A DNA stretch of 46,933 nt from Actinomycetota bacterium. GTDB taxonomy: Bacteria; Actinomycetota; Actinomycetes; Nanopelagicales; Nanopelagicaceae. The stretch lies in NCBI GenBank assembly GCA_947450175.1, contig CANFUR010000002.1, positions 1 to 46,933 of the forward strand. The letters run 5' to 3'. Positions 30,329 to 40,819 of the stretch are shown here, one piece after another. Numbering within the stretch: the stretch's first letter is position 1; every line of letters starts with the position of its first letter. The position numbers were made by a program, and so were the translations under genes. The notes beneath the pieces are model-generated. The model saw only the letters and a program-made list of their open reading frames with translations, was not told the origin of the DNA and did not search any database.

Positions 30329-32369
30329 TTGTTGTCTTCTTCCGGCGAGTTGGCTTCTTAACTTTTTCGGCAACTTCTACGACGCGCTCTGGGACATCAA
30401 CTGGTGGTTGTTCTGACGGAATTCGGGTTGGTGAACCTGTCCAAGCTGGACGTGGTTTTACAGCACGCACCTTCTTAAAGATTGCTTCAATCTCTTCTTT
30501 ATTGAGAGTTTCTTTCTCAAGAAGCACAATCACCATTTCATCGAGAATCTTGCGGTTTGCTACCAAAATATCGAATGCTTCTTGGTGTGCATTTTCAATA
30601 AGAGTTCGGATTTCACGGTCTACAACTGCTGCGATATTTTCTGAGTAATCACGTTGATGTCCGTAATCACGTCCTAAGAACGGTTCTGAACTAGCGCCAC
30701 CTAGTTTGATTGCACCAATTGCCTCTGTCATTCCATATTGTGTGACCATCGCGCGCGCAAGGGCAGTAGCTTTTTCAATATCGTTAGATGCACCTGTTGA
30801 TGGATCATGGAAAATTAACTCTTCAGCAGCTCGCCCACCTAATGAATAGGCTAATTGATCAAGTAATTCGTTTCGCGTAGTTGAGTATTTATCTTCATCG
30901 GGTAGAACCATTGTGTAACCAAGTGCTCGCCCACGCGGCATGATTGTAATTTTGTGAACTGGATCTGTATGTGGCAATGCGTGCGCCACAAGTGCGTGCC
31001 CGGCTTCGTGATAAGCCGTTACGCGGCGCTCAGAATCACTCATAATTCTTGATTTACGCTGTGGTCCAGCCATTACGCGATCAATTGATTCATCTAACTC
31101 TTTATTACCAATGGTTTTCTTTTCTTCACGAGCCGTCAATAAAGCAGCTTCGTTCAAGACGTTAGCAAGATCTGCGCCAGTAAATCCTGGTGTGCGTCGT
31201 GCATAATCAAGTAATTTCACATCTTCGGCAAGTGGTTTGTTCTTTGCGTGAACTGCAAGAATAGCTTCACGTCCCTTGAGATCTGGACGATCAACTGCAA
31301 TTTGGCGATCAAAACGACCAGGTCGTAACAATGCTGGATCTAAAACATCTGGTCGGTTTGTAGCGGCGATTAAAATAACTTTTGTATTTTCTTCAAAGCC
31401 ATCCATCTCAACCAATAACTGGTTAAGCGTTTGTTCGCGCTCATCATGTCCGCCACCCATACCGGCACCGCGTTGACGGCCAACTGCATCAATTTCATCA
31501 ACAAAAACTATTGCTGGCGCATTTTCTTTTGCTTGGTTGAAAAGATCACGAACACGTGCGGCTCCTACACCAACAAACATTTCTACGAAATCAGAACCAG
31601 AAATTGAGTAAAATGGAACATTTGCTTCACCGGCAACTGCGCGCGCAAGAAGAGTCTTACCTGTTCCTGGAGGACCAAAGAGCAATACACCTTTTGGAAT
31701 CTTTGCGCCTAGAACTCCATACTTATCTGGGTTAGCAAGAAAATCCTTAATTTCTTCAAGTTCTGCGATTGCTTCATCGGCTCCGGCAACATCTTTAAAC
31801 GTTGTCTTTGGAACATCATTACTCTGAAGTTTGGCGCGCGAACGCCCAAATTGAAAGACCTTATTTCCGCCTTGGGCTTGGCCCATCATCCAGAAGAAAA
31901 GGAAGCCAATAAGCAAGAAGGGAACAATCGACATTAAGAATGAAACTAATAATGACTGAGATGGAACCCGTACATTCCATCCCTTTGATGGTGGATTACC
32001 TGTTAAAGCATCAACCAGGGTGGGTTCTTGGCGGGCAACGTAAGAAGCTTCAACTTTAGTCCCGCCCTTAATTGTTGAACCCGATTTTAGAATTAATCTA
32101 ATTTTTTGATCTTTATCAACAATCTCGGCTGATTCAACTTTCGATTGTGCGATTGCATCCAAGGCTTGAGAAGTTTCAATCTGCGTATATCGATTTCCTG
32201 CAGCACTAATCTGACCAAAAATTGAAACTGCAAAAATGGCAACGAGAATCCAGAAAAGAGGTCCGCGGAGAATTCGACCAGAACGAGTTGTTGGCTTCTT
32301 AGTTGGAGTTTTGCCAGAAAAACTCTTCTTAATCGGACTAGTCTTTTTTGGTTTCTTAACTTCAGTCAT
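30315..32369 (-). CDS. ftsH: ATP-dependent zinc metalloprotease FtsH
   Basis: Walker [22 protein letters not shown] region, HEAGH zinc motif, N-terminal TM helices. Confidence 0.97.
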   Translation of the reverse strand: MTEVKKPKKTSPIKKSFSGKTPTKKPTTRSGRILRGPLFWILVAIFAVSIFGQISAAGNRYTQIETSQALDAIAQSKVESAEIVDKDQKIRLILKSGSTIKGGTKVEASYVARQEPTLVDALTGNPPSKGWNVRVPSQSLLVSFLMSIVPFLLIGFLFFWMMGQAQGGNKVFQFGRSRAKLQSNDVPKTTFKDVAGADEAIAELEEIKDFLANPDKYGVLGAKIPKGVLLFGPPGTGKTLLARAVAGEANVPFYSISGSDFVEMFVGVGAARVRDLFNQAKENAPAIVFVDEIDAVGRQRGAGMGGGHDEREQTLNQLLVEMDGFEENTKVILIAATNRPDVLDPALLRPGRFDRQIAVDRPDLKGREAILAVHAKNKPLAEDVKLLDYARRTPGFTGADLANVLNEAALLTAREEKKTIGNKELDESIDRVMAGPQRKSRIMSDSERRVTAYHEAGHALVAHALPHTDPVHKITIMPRGRALGYTMVLPDEDKYSTTRNELLDQLAYSLGGRAAEELIFHDPSTGASNDIEKATALARAMVTQYGMTEAIGAIKLGGASSEPFLGRDYGHQRDYSENIAAVVDREIRTLIENAHQEAFDILVANRKILDEMVIVLLEKETLNKEEIEAIFKKVRAVKPRPAWTGSPTRIPSEQPPVDVPERVVEVAEKVKKPTRRKKTTSDDK

Positions 32370-32404
32370 AACTCAGTTTTCTCGATTCGTTGGGGAATTA
32401 ATTC

Positions 32405-32956
32405 TTATGAATACATGTGCTTGGCAAGCACAGCAATAAATGGAAGGTTGCGGTATTTCTCATCAAAATCAAGACCATAACCGATAACAAAGTCACTTGG
32501 GATTTCAAATCCAACGTATTTAACATCGACATGCACTTTTGCAGCTTCTGGCTTGCGAAGGATTGAAAGAATTTCTACGCTTCCAACACCACGTGATTCA
32601 AGATTTGATTTGAGCCAAGAAAGTGTTAAGCCTGAGTCAACAATATCTTCGACAATCAAAACATTTCGGCCAGTGATATCTCGATCTAAATCTTTGAGAA
32701 TGCGCACCACACCACTTGATTTTGTGCCTGAACCATAAGAAGAAACTGCCATCCAATCCATTTCAACGTGACGTTGTAATGCACGTGAAAGATCGGCAAC
32801 GGCCATTACTGCGCCTTTTAGTACTCCGATAAGAAGTAGATCTTTACCTTCGTAATCTTTATCAATCTGCGCAGCCATTTCTTTGATGCGCGCTTGCAAA
32901 GCTTCTTCGGTGACAATGACACGTTCGATATCGCCTGCGACTGCTGCTAAATCCAC
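32405..32956 (-). CDS. hpt: hypoxanthine phosphoribosyltransferase (GTG start, AAGGAG SD)
   Basis: [41 protein letters not shown]-binding motif; precedes ftsH, follows tilS. Confidence 0.94.
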   Translation of the reverse strand: MDLAAVAGDIERVIVTEEALQARIKEMAAQIDKDYEGKDLLLIGVLKGAVMAVADLSRALQRHVEMDWMAVSSYGSGTKSSGVVRILKDLDRDITGRNVLIVEDIVDSGLTLSWLKSNLESRGVGSVEILSILRKPEAAKVHVDVKYVGFEIPSDFVIGYGLDFDEKYRNLPFIAVLAKHMYS

Positions 32957-32964
32957 GGTGCTCC

Positions 32965-33915
32965 TTATAGTTGGTGACGTAAGAGCGAAAGTCTGCCCGA
33001 AAATCGCTCAACCTTCACACCGCCGGGCAAATGAGCCGGGCCTTGGCCATTCCACGCACAAATTAGGGCCTCGATCGCCCCTACATGCTCGGCTGTGAGC
33101 GATCCTGAGGGGGCACCGGCGGCATAGATTGCCCGGCGAATAATTCGGGAGCGAATAGCTTTGGGCAGGCCCTGTAAGTACGTGCAATCCAAATCATGAA
33201 GATCTAAACCTAAAATTTCCTGCTCGGCCCATTGATCAAGTGCATCGGCATCATCACGAAGAATCCTTGCACTGCGTACTAATGCATCAGAAATTCCCGG
33301 ACCTATAGTTTCTTCTAAAACTGGAAGTGCTTGTGTTCGAACGCGTACTCTCGCAAATTGTGAATCCTTATTATGTGGATCATTCCAAGGAATCAAACCA
33401 ATTTCAGCACATGCCTGTTCGGTTTGCTCGCGAGTGATTGTAAGAAATGGTCGAATATATTTTCCATTTACGTCTGCCATGCCTGCAAGTGAACGAGTAC
33501 CTGAACCACGAGAGAGTCCTAATAAAACGGTTTCGGCTTGATCATTATGTGTGTGTCCTAAAAAAATAGCATCTGCATTTAATCCATCCAACACTTCGTA
33601 ACGTGCTCTGCGTGCTGAAGATTCTAGGCCGTCAGTTATTTCAACTTTAATTTTTTTGACTGTACATGCAATACCTAAGCTTTCCATCTGTTCAACAACG
33701 GTTGCGGCTTGATCACTTGATTTATCTTGAAGTTGATGATCAATTGTTACTGTCGATGTTTGAAATGCCAATTTCTTAGCCTCCATTGAAACTGCGTAGG
33801 CAAGTGCAAGTGAATCTGCACCACCTGAAACTGCTACAACAATGCGGTCCCCGGCCTCCATTTTTTCTAGGAATGGTCGGACTGCACTGCGAATAGCTGG
33901 CAGCTGTGAACTCAT
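32965..33915 (-). CDS. tilS: tRNA(Ile)-lysidine synthase
   Basis: [18 protein letters not shown]-loop SGGx[22 protein letters not shown]. Confidence 0.95.
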   Translation of the reverse strand: MSSQLPAIRSAVRPFLEKMEAGDRIVVAVSGGADSLALAYAVSMEAKKLAFQTSTVTIDHQLQDKSSDQAATVVEQMESLGIACTVKKIKVEITDGLESSARRARYEVLDGLNADAIFLGHTHNDQAETVLLGLSRGSGTRSLAGMADVNGKYIRPFLTITREQTEQACAEIGLIPWNDPHNKDSQFARVRVRTQALPVLEETIGPGISDALVRSARILRDDADALDQWAEQEILGLDLHDLDCTYLQGLPKAIRSRIIRRAIYAAGAPSGSLTAEHVGAIEALICAWNGQGPAHLPGGVKVERFSGRLSLLRHQL

Positions 33916-33924
33916 GAGGTAAGA

Positions 33925-35127
33925 CTAGACCCGACCACCAAATGGCATTAAGCCCTTAATGCTGTAGATATTCGAGTACAAAAGGCCTTTAGGCGTAGAG
34001 TTGGCTTCCCACATCATTCCATTTCCAGCATAAATGGTGATGTGATGAATTGTAGAAATCGTTCCCTTGTAGGAGTAGAACAAAAGATCTCCAGGTACTA
34101 AGTCATTGAGTGAAACATGCTTGGTGTACCCCGAATACAGCGCCGAGTTAAGGCGATCCCAATCAGGCCAATTCAAACCTGCCGCGCGATAAGCGGCAAA
34201 GACAAGTCCTGAACAGTCAAAAGTACTTGGACCTTGAGTTCCCCATACATATCGCTTGCGAGCAAGAACTTGGGCCTTAGCGTATGCAACGGCTTTATCA
34301 CGTTGCGCTTGTGTCGTTCTTACAGTTGAGCGGCCCTTGAAACCAATGTCTGGCCATATATTTTTTTGGCCAGGAGTGTTATCGGCTTGATTAGCTTGGG
34401 ATTCTTCCAGCAATGCAAGTTGTCGTTGTTGTTCTAAAGTTGTACGTACTTTTCTGGCATTCAGTAGCTCTTTCATTAATGCATCTTGCACCTTTTGTAG
34501 TTTTGCAACTTCTTTAGCTTGTTCAGCTTTTGCATCATCTGCAACCTTTTTTGCTGCGGCAACTTTTTCTGTAGCTTTTTGTTGTGCGATCTTTGCTTCA
34601 TCGGCAGCTTTTTTTGCTGCGCGTGCAACAACTTCTGCTGCCTTAAATCGCTCAAGTGCAATTGAGTTTTTAGTTCCTAAAGTACTCAAAGTGCTAAGTT
34701 GATCAATCAAATCTTGTGGACCATTCGCACTTAATAACGGTTCGATATCGGTCATGCTTCCACCCATAATGTATGCATTTGCAGCAAGTCGGCCAATAAC
34801 ACGACGGGCTTCCTGAACTGCTGCCGCAGTTTCTGATGCATATTTAGCTGCGGAATTTGCCGCTGCAACTGCAACCGCTAACTCTTTTTGAGCTTTTACA
34901 TAAAGTGCAGTTGCTGCGTTTGCTTTTGCAGTTAAGGTTCGCAGAGTTTGATTAGCTGCAGCCAACTTTGCTGCTTGCGCCTCTGCAGCTTTCTTTTTTG
35001 CAGTTTCAACTTTTTTTGCGGCTTCAATCTCTGCCAAGGTTGGTTTTGGGGTCTTTGCCAGAGCCGGCGCTGTTGTCAGCGTCAGTCCAAGAACTAGAGC
35101 GAGTGAAATCGCTCGGTATTTTTTCAA
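33925..35127 (-). CDS. secreted NlpC/P60 (C40) peptidoglycan hydrolase with coiled-coil N-terminus; TTG start
   Basis: Signal peptide, long Ala/Lys coiled coil, C40 catalytic TFDCSGLVFAAYRAAG and HHITIYAGNGMMWEA. Start codon is TTG with GGAGG 7 nt upstream. Confidence 0.92.
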   Translation of the reverse strand: MKKYRAISLALVLGLTLTTAPALAKTPKPTLAEIEAAKKVETAKKKAAEAQAAKLAAANQTLRTLTAKANAATALYVKAQKELAVAVAAANSAAKYASETAAAVQEARRVIGRLAANAYIMGGSMTDIEPLLSANGPQDLIDQLSTLSTLGTKNSIALERFKAAEVVARAAKKAADEAKIAQQKATEKVAAAKKVADDAKAEQAKEVAKLQKVQDALMKELLNARKVRTTLEQQRQLALLEESQANQADNTPGQKNIWPDIGFKGRSTVRTTQAQRDKAVAYAKAQVLARKRYVWGTQGPSTFDCSGLVFAAYRAAGLNWPDWDRLNSALYSGYTKHVSLNDLVPGDLLFYSYKGTISTIHHITIYAGNGMMWEANSTPKGLLYSNIYSIKGLMPFGGRV

Positions 35128-35128
35128 G

Positions 35129-35154
35129 TTAAGACCTCCGGGGGAAGGTCTTAA
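35129..35154. repeat. perfect 9-bp inverted repeat TTAAGACCT-N8-AGGTCTTAA over the SD of the NlpC/P60 gene
   Basis: Arms 35129-35137 and 35146-35154; minus strand reads TTAAGACCTTCCCCCGGAGGTCTTAAC-TTG. Confidence 0.92.
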
Positions 35155-35202
35155 GAATAAATGGCAATCCTTAGAAAACTATGGGTTTAAGTGTTGGTGT
35201 CT

Positions 35203-36009
35203 CTAATTAGCTACATCACGACGAACAAATAGGAACGAAGCTATCGCTGCACCGACGGCAACATAAATTCCACCGACAAGAAGTGCATGCGAATAATCAA
35301 TTCCCGCCAAACGTCCAGTTGAACTTCCACCAGAAGCAATCGCAGTGAGTTGGGCGCCAGGCAACCATTGTTCCCATGAGTTTTTTACTGCAATTAATAG
35401 ATTTTCAACAATCAATAGCCATAGAACACCTAATGAAATTGCGCTAATTGGAGAACGAAGTAATAAGCCAAGCACCATACCGATGGTTCCAAAGCCTACG
35501 ACTGAAATTATGATGTTTATAAAGGTAGTAAATATTGCATGGCGGCCATCGGCACCAAACCAAAGATCAGTAGTAACTTTGGCACCTGGTGCAAGAATGA
35601 CTGATGCACCAATACTTACGATTGCACAGAGCACAATCATTACTAAGGCAAATAAATTCATTGCAATGAATTTTCCGAGCAAAATTCTTAAGCGCCCAGG
35701 TTGGCGAACCAATAAATTGCGAAGGGTTCCATAGGTATATTCCTGTGCGGTTTGCGCAGCGAACACACAAAGCGCAATTATTCCTAAGAATCCACCCACG
35801 CTGCTAAAACCTTGAACTCCGCCAGTTGCAAGACCCAGAACATCACGGCCAACCATGCGGCCGCGATCTGAGTTACCTTGCGGAGAATCAATGAGCAAGA
35901 AAAGCAAAGATGAAAAAAGAGCGCTAAAGAAAATAACGGCTCCCATTGTTCCGAAAAACAAAGTTGGACGGCGAAGTTTACGGAGTTCAGCTAAAGCAAC
36001 ATTCCACAT
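35203..36009 (-). CDS. ABC transporter permease (ABC-2 type)
   Basis: Six hydrophobic segments, EYTYGTLRNLLVRQPGRLRILLGKF motif; overlaps the ATPase gene. Confidence 0.87.
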   Translation of the reverse strand: MWNVALAELRKLRRPTLFFGTMGAVIFFSALFSSLLFLLIDSPQGNSDRGRMVGRDVLGLATGGVQGFSSVGGFLGIIALCVFAAQTAQEYTYGTLRNLLVRQPGRLRILLGKFIAMNLFALVMIVLCAIVSIGASVILAPGAKVTTDLWFGADGRHAIFTTFINIIISVVGFGTIGMVLGLLLRSPISAISLGVLWLLIVENLLIAVKNSWEQWLPGAQLTAIASGGSSTGRLAGIDYSHALLVGGIYVAVGAAIASFLFVRRDVAN

Positions 36010-36914
36010 TATTTGTCACCTGTCATTTCAAAGAAGGTTTCTTCAAGGTTGGGTAGCTGCGGAGTCAACTGGGCCAAGGTAATTCCTGCATCAAAAGCTG
36101 CGCGATTAAAATCAACTGCCCAATCCGCTGGCCCTTGGACATGAACAGCTCCGTCTCGAATAACTGCATGATGTCCAGCTTGTTCTGCAATTGCTAGCAG
36201 TTTAATTAAATCGCTCTCATTAATTCCTTTAGCAATGATTACAGGTTGCTGTGCCAGCATCAAGTCAGTCATTTTTCCAGTGAATACAACTTCACCTTTG
36301 CGAAGCATTACTAAATAATCACTAATTAATTCAAGCTCAGAAAGTAAGTGTGAAGAAACAAATACTGAAGTGCCCTCATTCGCTAGCGACCTAAGTAAGG
36401 AACGAACTTCTTGTATACCTTCTGGATCTAATCCATTTGTTGGCTCATCTAGCATTAATAATTTTGGATTTGGTAGCAAGGCTGCAGCAATACCTAAACG
36501 CTGCTTCATTCCAAGTGAGTAAGTTTTAAACTTTGATTTTCCGCGATCGCCTAGGCCAACTTGTTCTAATAAGCCTTGCACTCGGTCAGTAGAAAATCCA
36601 CCTAACGTTGCCAAAACATTGAGGTTTTCCTTACCGCTCAACGCCGGATAAAAAGCTGGGCCTTCAATCATCGCGCCTACGCGTGGCAGATACTTCTCTG
36701 GGTGCTTAATAGATTCGCCCAATATTTCACCTGTGCCACCGGTTGGAGAGATGAGTCCTAACAACATTCGCATTGTTGTAGTTTTGCCCGATCCATTGGG
36801 CCCAACAAAGCCACAAATAGTTCCAAGCGGGACCTCAAAGGTGGCGTGTGAGACCGCAACTTGATCCCCATATTTCTTGCTTAAATCTGTAACCGAGATT
36901 GCAGTAGTTGACAT
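36009..36914 (-). CDS. ABC transporter ATP-binding protein
   Basis: Walker A GPNGSGKTTTMRML, signature YSLGMKQRLGIA, Walker B LLMLDEPTNGLDPEG. Confidence 0.95.
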   Translation of the reverse strand: MSTTAISVTDLSKKYGDQVAVSHATFEVPLGTICGFVGPNGSGKTTTMRMLLGLISPTGGTGEILGESIKHPEKYLPRVGAMIEGPAFYPALSGKENLNVLATLGGFSTDRVQGLLEQVGLGDRGKSKFKTYSLGMKQRLGIAAALLPNPKLLMLDEPTNGLDPEGIQEVRSLLRSLANEGTSVFVSSHLLSELELISDYLVMLRKGEVVFTGKMTDLMLAQQPVIIAKGINESDLIKLLAIAEQAGHHAVIRDGAVHVQGPADWAVDFNRAAFDAGITLAQLTPQLPNLEETFFEMTGDK

Positions 36915-36940
36915 GGGTGTAACTCTGCCACAATTTAGCC

Positions 36941-38161
36941 ATGAGTAAACGACCTTGGGGCCACCGCCCGCTTAATGAGCGCGAAGAACCGCAGTGGGAG
37001 CTTCACCCACAAACTCATTCAGTGCGTGCAGGTCTTGCGCGCTCAGGTTTTGGCGAAACATCTGAAGCACTCTACTTAAATAGTGGTTTTACTTATTCAT
37101 CTGCTGAAGAAGCGTTCTCTTCTTTTGCTGAAGAAACAGATCACTTTCTATATAGCCGTTTTCATAACCCCACAATCGCAATGTTTGAACAACGCCTGGC
37201 AGCAATTGAAGGCGCTGATTTCTGTGTGGCAACTGGGTCTGGAATGTCTGCAATGTTTGCATCTCTTGCCTGCATTGTTGAGCAAGGTGACCATGTAGTT
37301 GCATCAGCTGCGATGTTTTCTTCTTGCCATGTTGTAATTACCGAATTCTTACCAAAGTGGGGCGTGACTTTCGAATTAGTAAAAGGAAATGACCCAGAAG
37401 TGTGGGCCAAAGCTTTAAGTAAACCAACAAAGGCAGTCTTTATTGAAACGCCAAGTAATCCCCTGCTCGAAATTGTTGATATTCAAATGGTAAGCGACCT
37501 TGCACACAAAGTTGGTGCAACAGTGATTGTTGACAATGTAATGGCATCGCCTATCTTGCAGAAACCCTTACAACTTGGTGCTGATGTTGTTATGTATTCA
37601 GCTACAAAGCACATTGATGGCCAGGGCCGTGTATTAGCCGGTGCATTACTCGGTTCGCGCGAATATATTTTTGAAAAGCTACTGCCTTTTGTGCGCCACA
37701 CGGGTCCAGCACTAAGCGCTTTTAACGCTTGGGTTTTAGTTAAGTCATTAGAAACCATGGAAATGCGTGTTCTGCGTATGACCGAGAATGCGCAAGCTAT
37801 TGCCGAATTTCTTGAGGGCCGCAAGGAAATCAAAACAGTTCGCTTCCCTGGCCTTAAATCTCATCCAGAATACGAGCTTGCTAAAAAGCAGATGTCAGGT
37901 GGCGGAACAACTATTGGTATTGAATTTGCCGCTAATCAGCAAGCCGTTTTTAACTTCATGAACAAGCTCAAAGTCATTGATATTTCTAATAATTTGGGTG
38001 ATAGCAAGTCACTTATTACGCACCCAGCATCGAGTACTCACAGACGTTTGGCTCCAGAGGTTCAGGCCGAGATGGGGATTACAGAATCAGTACTGCGATT
38101 ATCTGTTGGTTTAGAGCATTCAAGTGATTTGATTAAAGATTTAGATCAAGCGCTGAGTTGA
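36941..38161 (+). CDS. metZ: O-succinylhomoserine sulfhydrylase (Cys/Met metabolism PLP enzyme)
   Basis: VMYSATKHIDGQGRVLAGALLGS PLP-Lys region, FIETPSNPLLEIVDI, SLITHPASSTHRRL. Confidence 0.9.
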   Translation: MSKRPWGHRPLNEREEPQWELHPQTHSVRAGLARSGFGETSEALYLNSGFTYSSAEEAFSSFAEETDHFLYSRFHNPTIAMFEQRLAAIEGADFCVATGSGMSAMFASLACIVEQGDHVVASAAMFSSCHVVITEFLPKWGVTFELVKGNDPEVWAKALSKPTKAVFIETPSNPLLEIVDIQMVSDLAHKVGATVIVDNVMASPILQKPLQLGADVVMYSATKHIDGQGRVLAGALLGSREYIFEKLLPFVRHTGPALSAFNAWVLVKSLETMEMRVLRMTENAQAIAEFLEGRKEIKTVRFPGLKSHPEYELAKKQMSGGGTTIGIEFAANQQAVFNFMNKLKVIDISNNLGDSKSLITHPASSTHRRLAPEVQAEMGITESVLRLSVGLEHSSDLIKDLDQALS

Positions 38162-39015
38162 GCAGCTACAAGTACTACGGATAACAAACTTAAATAAGTA
38201 ATAGACCACTGAAAAATCTTGGCAGCAGTTTTACCATAAGTATCTGAACCTTCTTTTAGGGCAACTAGTTCTCGAGCAAACACAAGTCCAAGCAGAACAG
38301 TTACAACCATTGACCACAGTGGTAGACCAGCCGAGCTTATTAACCAAATTGAACACACAATCATCATAATTGTGTGAAACCACATCTCTTTATGAACACG
38401 AGCTTTTGTTGCAACTACCGGCAACATCGGAATTCCGGCTGCTGAATAATCATCTTTGTACTTTATTGCTAACGCCCAGAAGTGAGGTGGTGTCCAAAAG
38501 AAGATAACCATGAAAAATGCAACCGCGGTTGCTGAAAGTGAATTTGTTACCGCTGCCCAACCGATTAGAACAGGCATACATCCAGCCGCGCCACCCCAAA
38601 CAATATTCTGTGAAGTTCTGCGTTTGAGTGCCATCGTATAAATAAGAACATAAAAAGCAATCGCAATTAAAGCAAAGAATGTTGCGAGTGGTGTAGTTAA
38701 AAACCAAAACATACCTAACGAGATAATTCCTATTATCGACGCAAATATTGCTGCATGGGTTTTGCTAATAACACCAGTCACAATTGGTCGCTTTGAAGTA
38801 CGTGCCATTAATTTATCTATATCGCTTTCGATCACCATATTAAATGCGTTGGCGCTTCCAGCAGATAATGTTCCAGCCAATATCGTTGCGGCTACCAGTG
38901 AAAATGAAGGAAGCCCTTTTGCAGCCAAGACCATGGCCGGCAGCGTTGAGACTAGGAGGAGTTCTACGACCCTGAGTTTCATCAGATCCAGGTAGCCTCG
39001 TAAAGTTGTGCTCAC
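38146..39015 (-). CDS. ctaB: protoheme IX farnesyltransferase (heme o synthase), GTG start
   Basis: UbiA-superfamily TM protein; NAFNMVIESDIDKLMARTSKRPIVTG, FWTPPHFWALAIKYKDDYSAAGIPMLPVV. Confidence 0.95.
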   Translation of the reverse strand: MSTTLRGYLDLMKLRVVELLLVSTLPAMVLAAKGLPSFSLVAATILAGTLSAGSANAFNMVIESDIDKLMARTSKRPIVTGVISKTHAAIFASIIGIISLGMFWFLTTPLATFFALIAIAFYVLIYTMALKRRTSQNIVWGGAAGCMPVLIGWAAVTNSLSATAVAFFMVIFFWTPPHFWALAIKYKDDYSAAGIPMLPVVATKARVHKEMWFHTIMMIVCSIWLISSAGLPLWSMVVTVLLGLVFARELVALKEGSDTYGKTAAKIFQWSITYLSLLSVVLVAAQLSA

Positions 39016-39114
39016 CGAGTAAGATTACCCAACAATTCATGCATTATTCTCAAATTTAACTCAGGCCGTTCTCAGTTATAGAGGTTACTTTTTCCTCAAC
39101 GAAAGGATTACCCA

Positions 39115-39642
39115 ATGTCCCCAGACCAGAAGCCTGAATGGTTCCAAATTGCAGATGCCGATAACGCAGCATCGCCCCGCAAGATTTCTAAAGGTCTACC
39201 AATCATGGCAATTGTTGTTGCTGCCGCGATAATCGGTGTTGGGACAGTAGTTGCACAAACACAGGATGAGGCTCCAGCAAACGCTATTGAAACAGTAGCT
39301 CCTGCCGATAATTCAAACCAGAGTTCTATTAAGTCAGAAACAACTGCGCCATCTACACAAGTTTCAAAGACAAAAGATTCAGGTGCATCACTAAGTTCAT
39401 TGACTCCAGCTAAAGGATCTCAGGACAATGAATCTGTTGCTCCCACACCAGCAGTTACAAATTCACCAGCAGTCACAAATTCACCAGTAGCACCTAAGGC
39501 ACCGTCAACACCCGGAGTTGCTAATCCACTTGGAAAAAAGCCTACGGGTGGCGAGCACGAAGGTAATGAGCACCAAGGTAATGAGCATGAAGGTAATGAA
39601 CACCAAGGCGGAGAAAATAACAACGAAGGTGAAGACGACTAA
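39115..39642 (+). CDS. single-pass membrane protein with low-complexity tail ending in His/Glu/Asn-rich repeats
   Basis: TM helix GLPIMAIVVAAAIIGVGTVVAQ, then Ser/Thr/Pro-rich linker, then GGEHEGNEHQGNEHEGNEHQGGENNNEGEDD; AAAGGA SD before ATG. Confidence 0.7.
   Translation: MSPDQKPEWFQIADADNAASPRKISKGLPIMAIVVAAAIIGVGTVVAQTQDEAPANAIETVAPADNSNQSSIKSETTAPSTQVSKTKDSGASLSSLTPAKGSQDNESVAPTPAVTNSPAVTNSPVAPKAPSTPGVANPLGKKPTGGEHEGNEHQGNEHEGNEHQGGENNNEGEDD
39448..39483 (+). repeat. in-gene tandem repeat, 2 x 18 nt (CCAGCAGTYACAAATTCA, PAVTNS)
   Basis: Two consecutive 18-nt units differing at one position, followed by a partial third (CCAGTAGCA). Confidence 0.9.
39547..39606 (+). repeat. in-gene tandem repeat, 4 x 15 nt encoding G(G/N)EH(E/Q)
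   Basis: GGTGGCGAGCACGAA / GGTAATGAGCACCAA / GGTAATGAGCATGAA / GGTAATGAACACCAA. Confidence 0.93.
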
Positions 39643-40818
39643 CTAGGGCGTTGCTGCTGACATCTCAGTAGCAATATTTGGTGCAGCAACTCTTCCTAAT
39701 AATCTATCAATAGCTGCCCGTGCCTTATTCCCAGCTGCGTTTCCACGGGAAATTTCATCTGCCAAAGTTACAAAAACATACTCACGTCCTGTTGATTGCA
39801 CATAACCTGCCAAAGTTATAGTTCCATTAAGTGAACCAGTTTTTGCATGCACTAAACCAATTGCATTTGGTGCAGTTTTTACAAACCGTGTGCGTAAAGT
39901 TCCAGAGAGCCCACCAACTGGCAATGCCTCATACAGAAATGCATATTTGGGGTCTTTGTGAAGTTGATAAAGTAGTTGACCCATCATGGTTGCCGTAATT
40001 CGATTCTCTCGCGACAATCCACTTGCATCTATAGCAACTAATTTGCTGGAATCAATCCCATGTTCCACGAGCAGATCTGCAAAAACTTGGGCAGTACCTT
40101 TATCATCAAATGAATATCCGGCAGCCCGCGCAGAAAGTCGACCCAATCTCTCTGCTAGATTGTTTTCACTCCACAGAAGTGTGTATTTCAAAATCTCAGA
40201 AATTTTTGGTGATTGATCTCCGACTACAAATTCACCTGCATTTAATGTGGATTCTTCACTACTTACTTCCTTAATTACAGGATTAAAGCCGCGCTGCGCC
40301 CAAAAAGCCTTAAAGTTAGCAACGTCTTGGGCATACAAATCTGAATACAACACTGTGAATCCTTTTAAGGAGCCGTGGTTCAACTTTTTCGCAGCATTTA
40401 AAGCGTTAAAACTCAAATAGGGCAATGAAGTGCGATCCATTTTATTTGCCACGGTGTCGTTCAAACTTATCCAAGGATCATAGCTACCCTGAATCACCAG
40501 AGTTTTTTCGTTTACTCCCAATGAAACCGTCGTCGCCAAGCGTGATTGCAGATTAAGGTACTTAATTGCTACAGCTGCAGAAAAGAGTTTCATCACTGAT
40601 GCGGGTCTACGAGGTGAAAGCGCGTTCTTCCCATAAACAACTTCGCCCGTTGTTTCATCAATCAAAATGAATGCTGGATTAGCTAAGACTGGAGTTTGAA
40701 GGAACTCTTCAAAAACAGCTGGAATTGAAGCAGGAGAAAGCACAGCACGTGCTGGTGCTAGAGAAACTGAAGTGACTAGTACAAGAACGAATATAAAAAT
40801 ACGCGTGCGCTTTGACAT
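39643..40818 (-). CDS. dacB: D-alanyl-D-alanine carboxypeptidase / PBP4 family
   Basis: SxxK context RRPASVMKLFSAAVA, SENNLAERLGR (SxN), VHAKTGSLNGTITLAGYV (KTG). Confidence 0.9.
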   Translation of the reverse strand: MSKRTRIFIFVLVLVTSVSLAPARAVLSPASIPAVFEEFLQTPVLANPAFILIDETTGEVVYGKNALSPRRPASVMKLFSAAVAIKYLNLQSRLATTVSLGVNEKTLVIQGSYDPWISLNDTVANKMDRTSLPYLSFNALNAAKKLNHGSLKGFTVLYSDLYAQDVANFKAFWAQRGFNPVIKEVSSEESTLNAGEFVVGDQSPKISEILKYTLLWSENNLAERLGRLSARAAGYSFDDKGTAQVFADLLVEHGIDSSKLVAIDASGLSRENRITATMMGQLLYQLHKDPKYAFLYEALPVGGLSGTLRTRFVKTAPNAIGLVHAKTGSLNGTITLAGYVQSTGREYVFVTLADEISRGNAAGNKARAAIDRLLGRVAAPNIATEMSAATP

Positions 40819-40819
40819 A

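Noticed and set aside
34476-34661. ORF-track frames and DNA repetitiveness in the Ala/Lys-rich region of the NlpC/P60 gene
   Set aside because: Explained by the coiled-coil codon bias (GCN/AAR) of the real gene; the alternative-frame ORF is an artefact.
35128-35202. ydaO/c-di-AMP riboswitch in the NlpC/P60 leader (a known association in actinobacteria)
   Set aside because: The leader is only about 75 nt and lacks recognisable ydaO consensus segments; only the simple dyad is supported.
39420-39623. Antisense ORF MLFSPPWCSLPSCSLPWCSLPSC... opposite the His-rich gene
   Set aside because: A mirror of the 15-nt tandem repeat; no start signals and no family resemblance.
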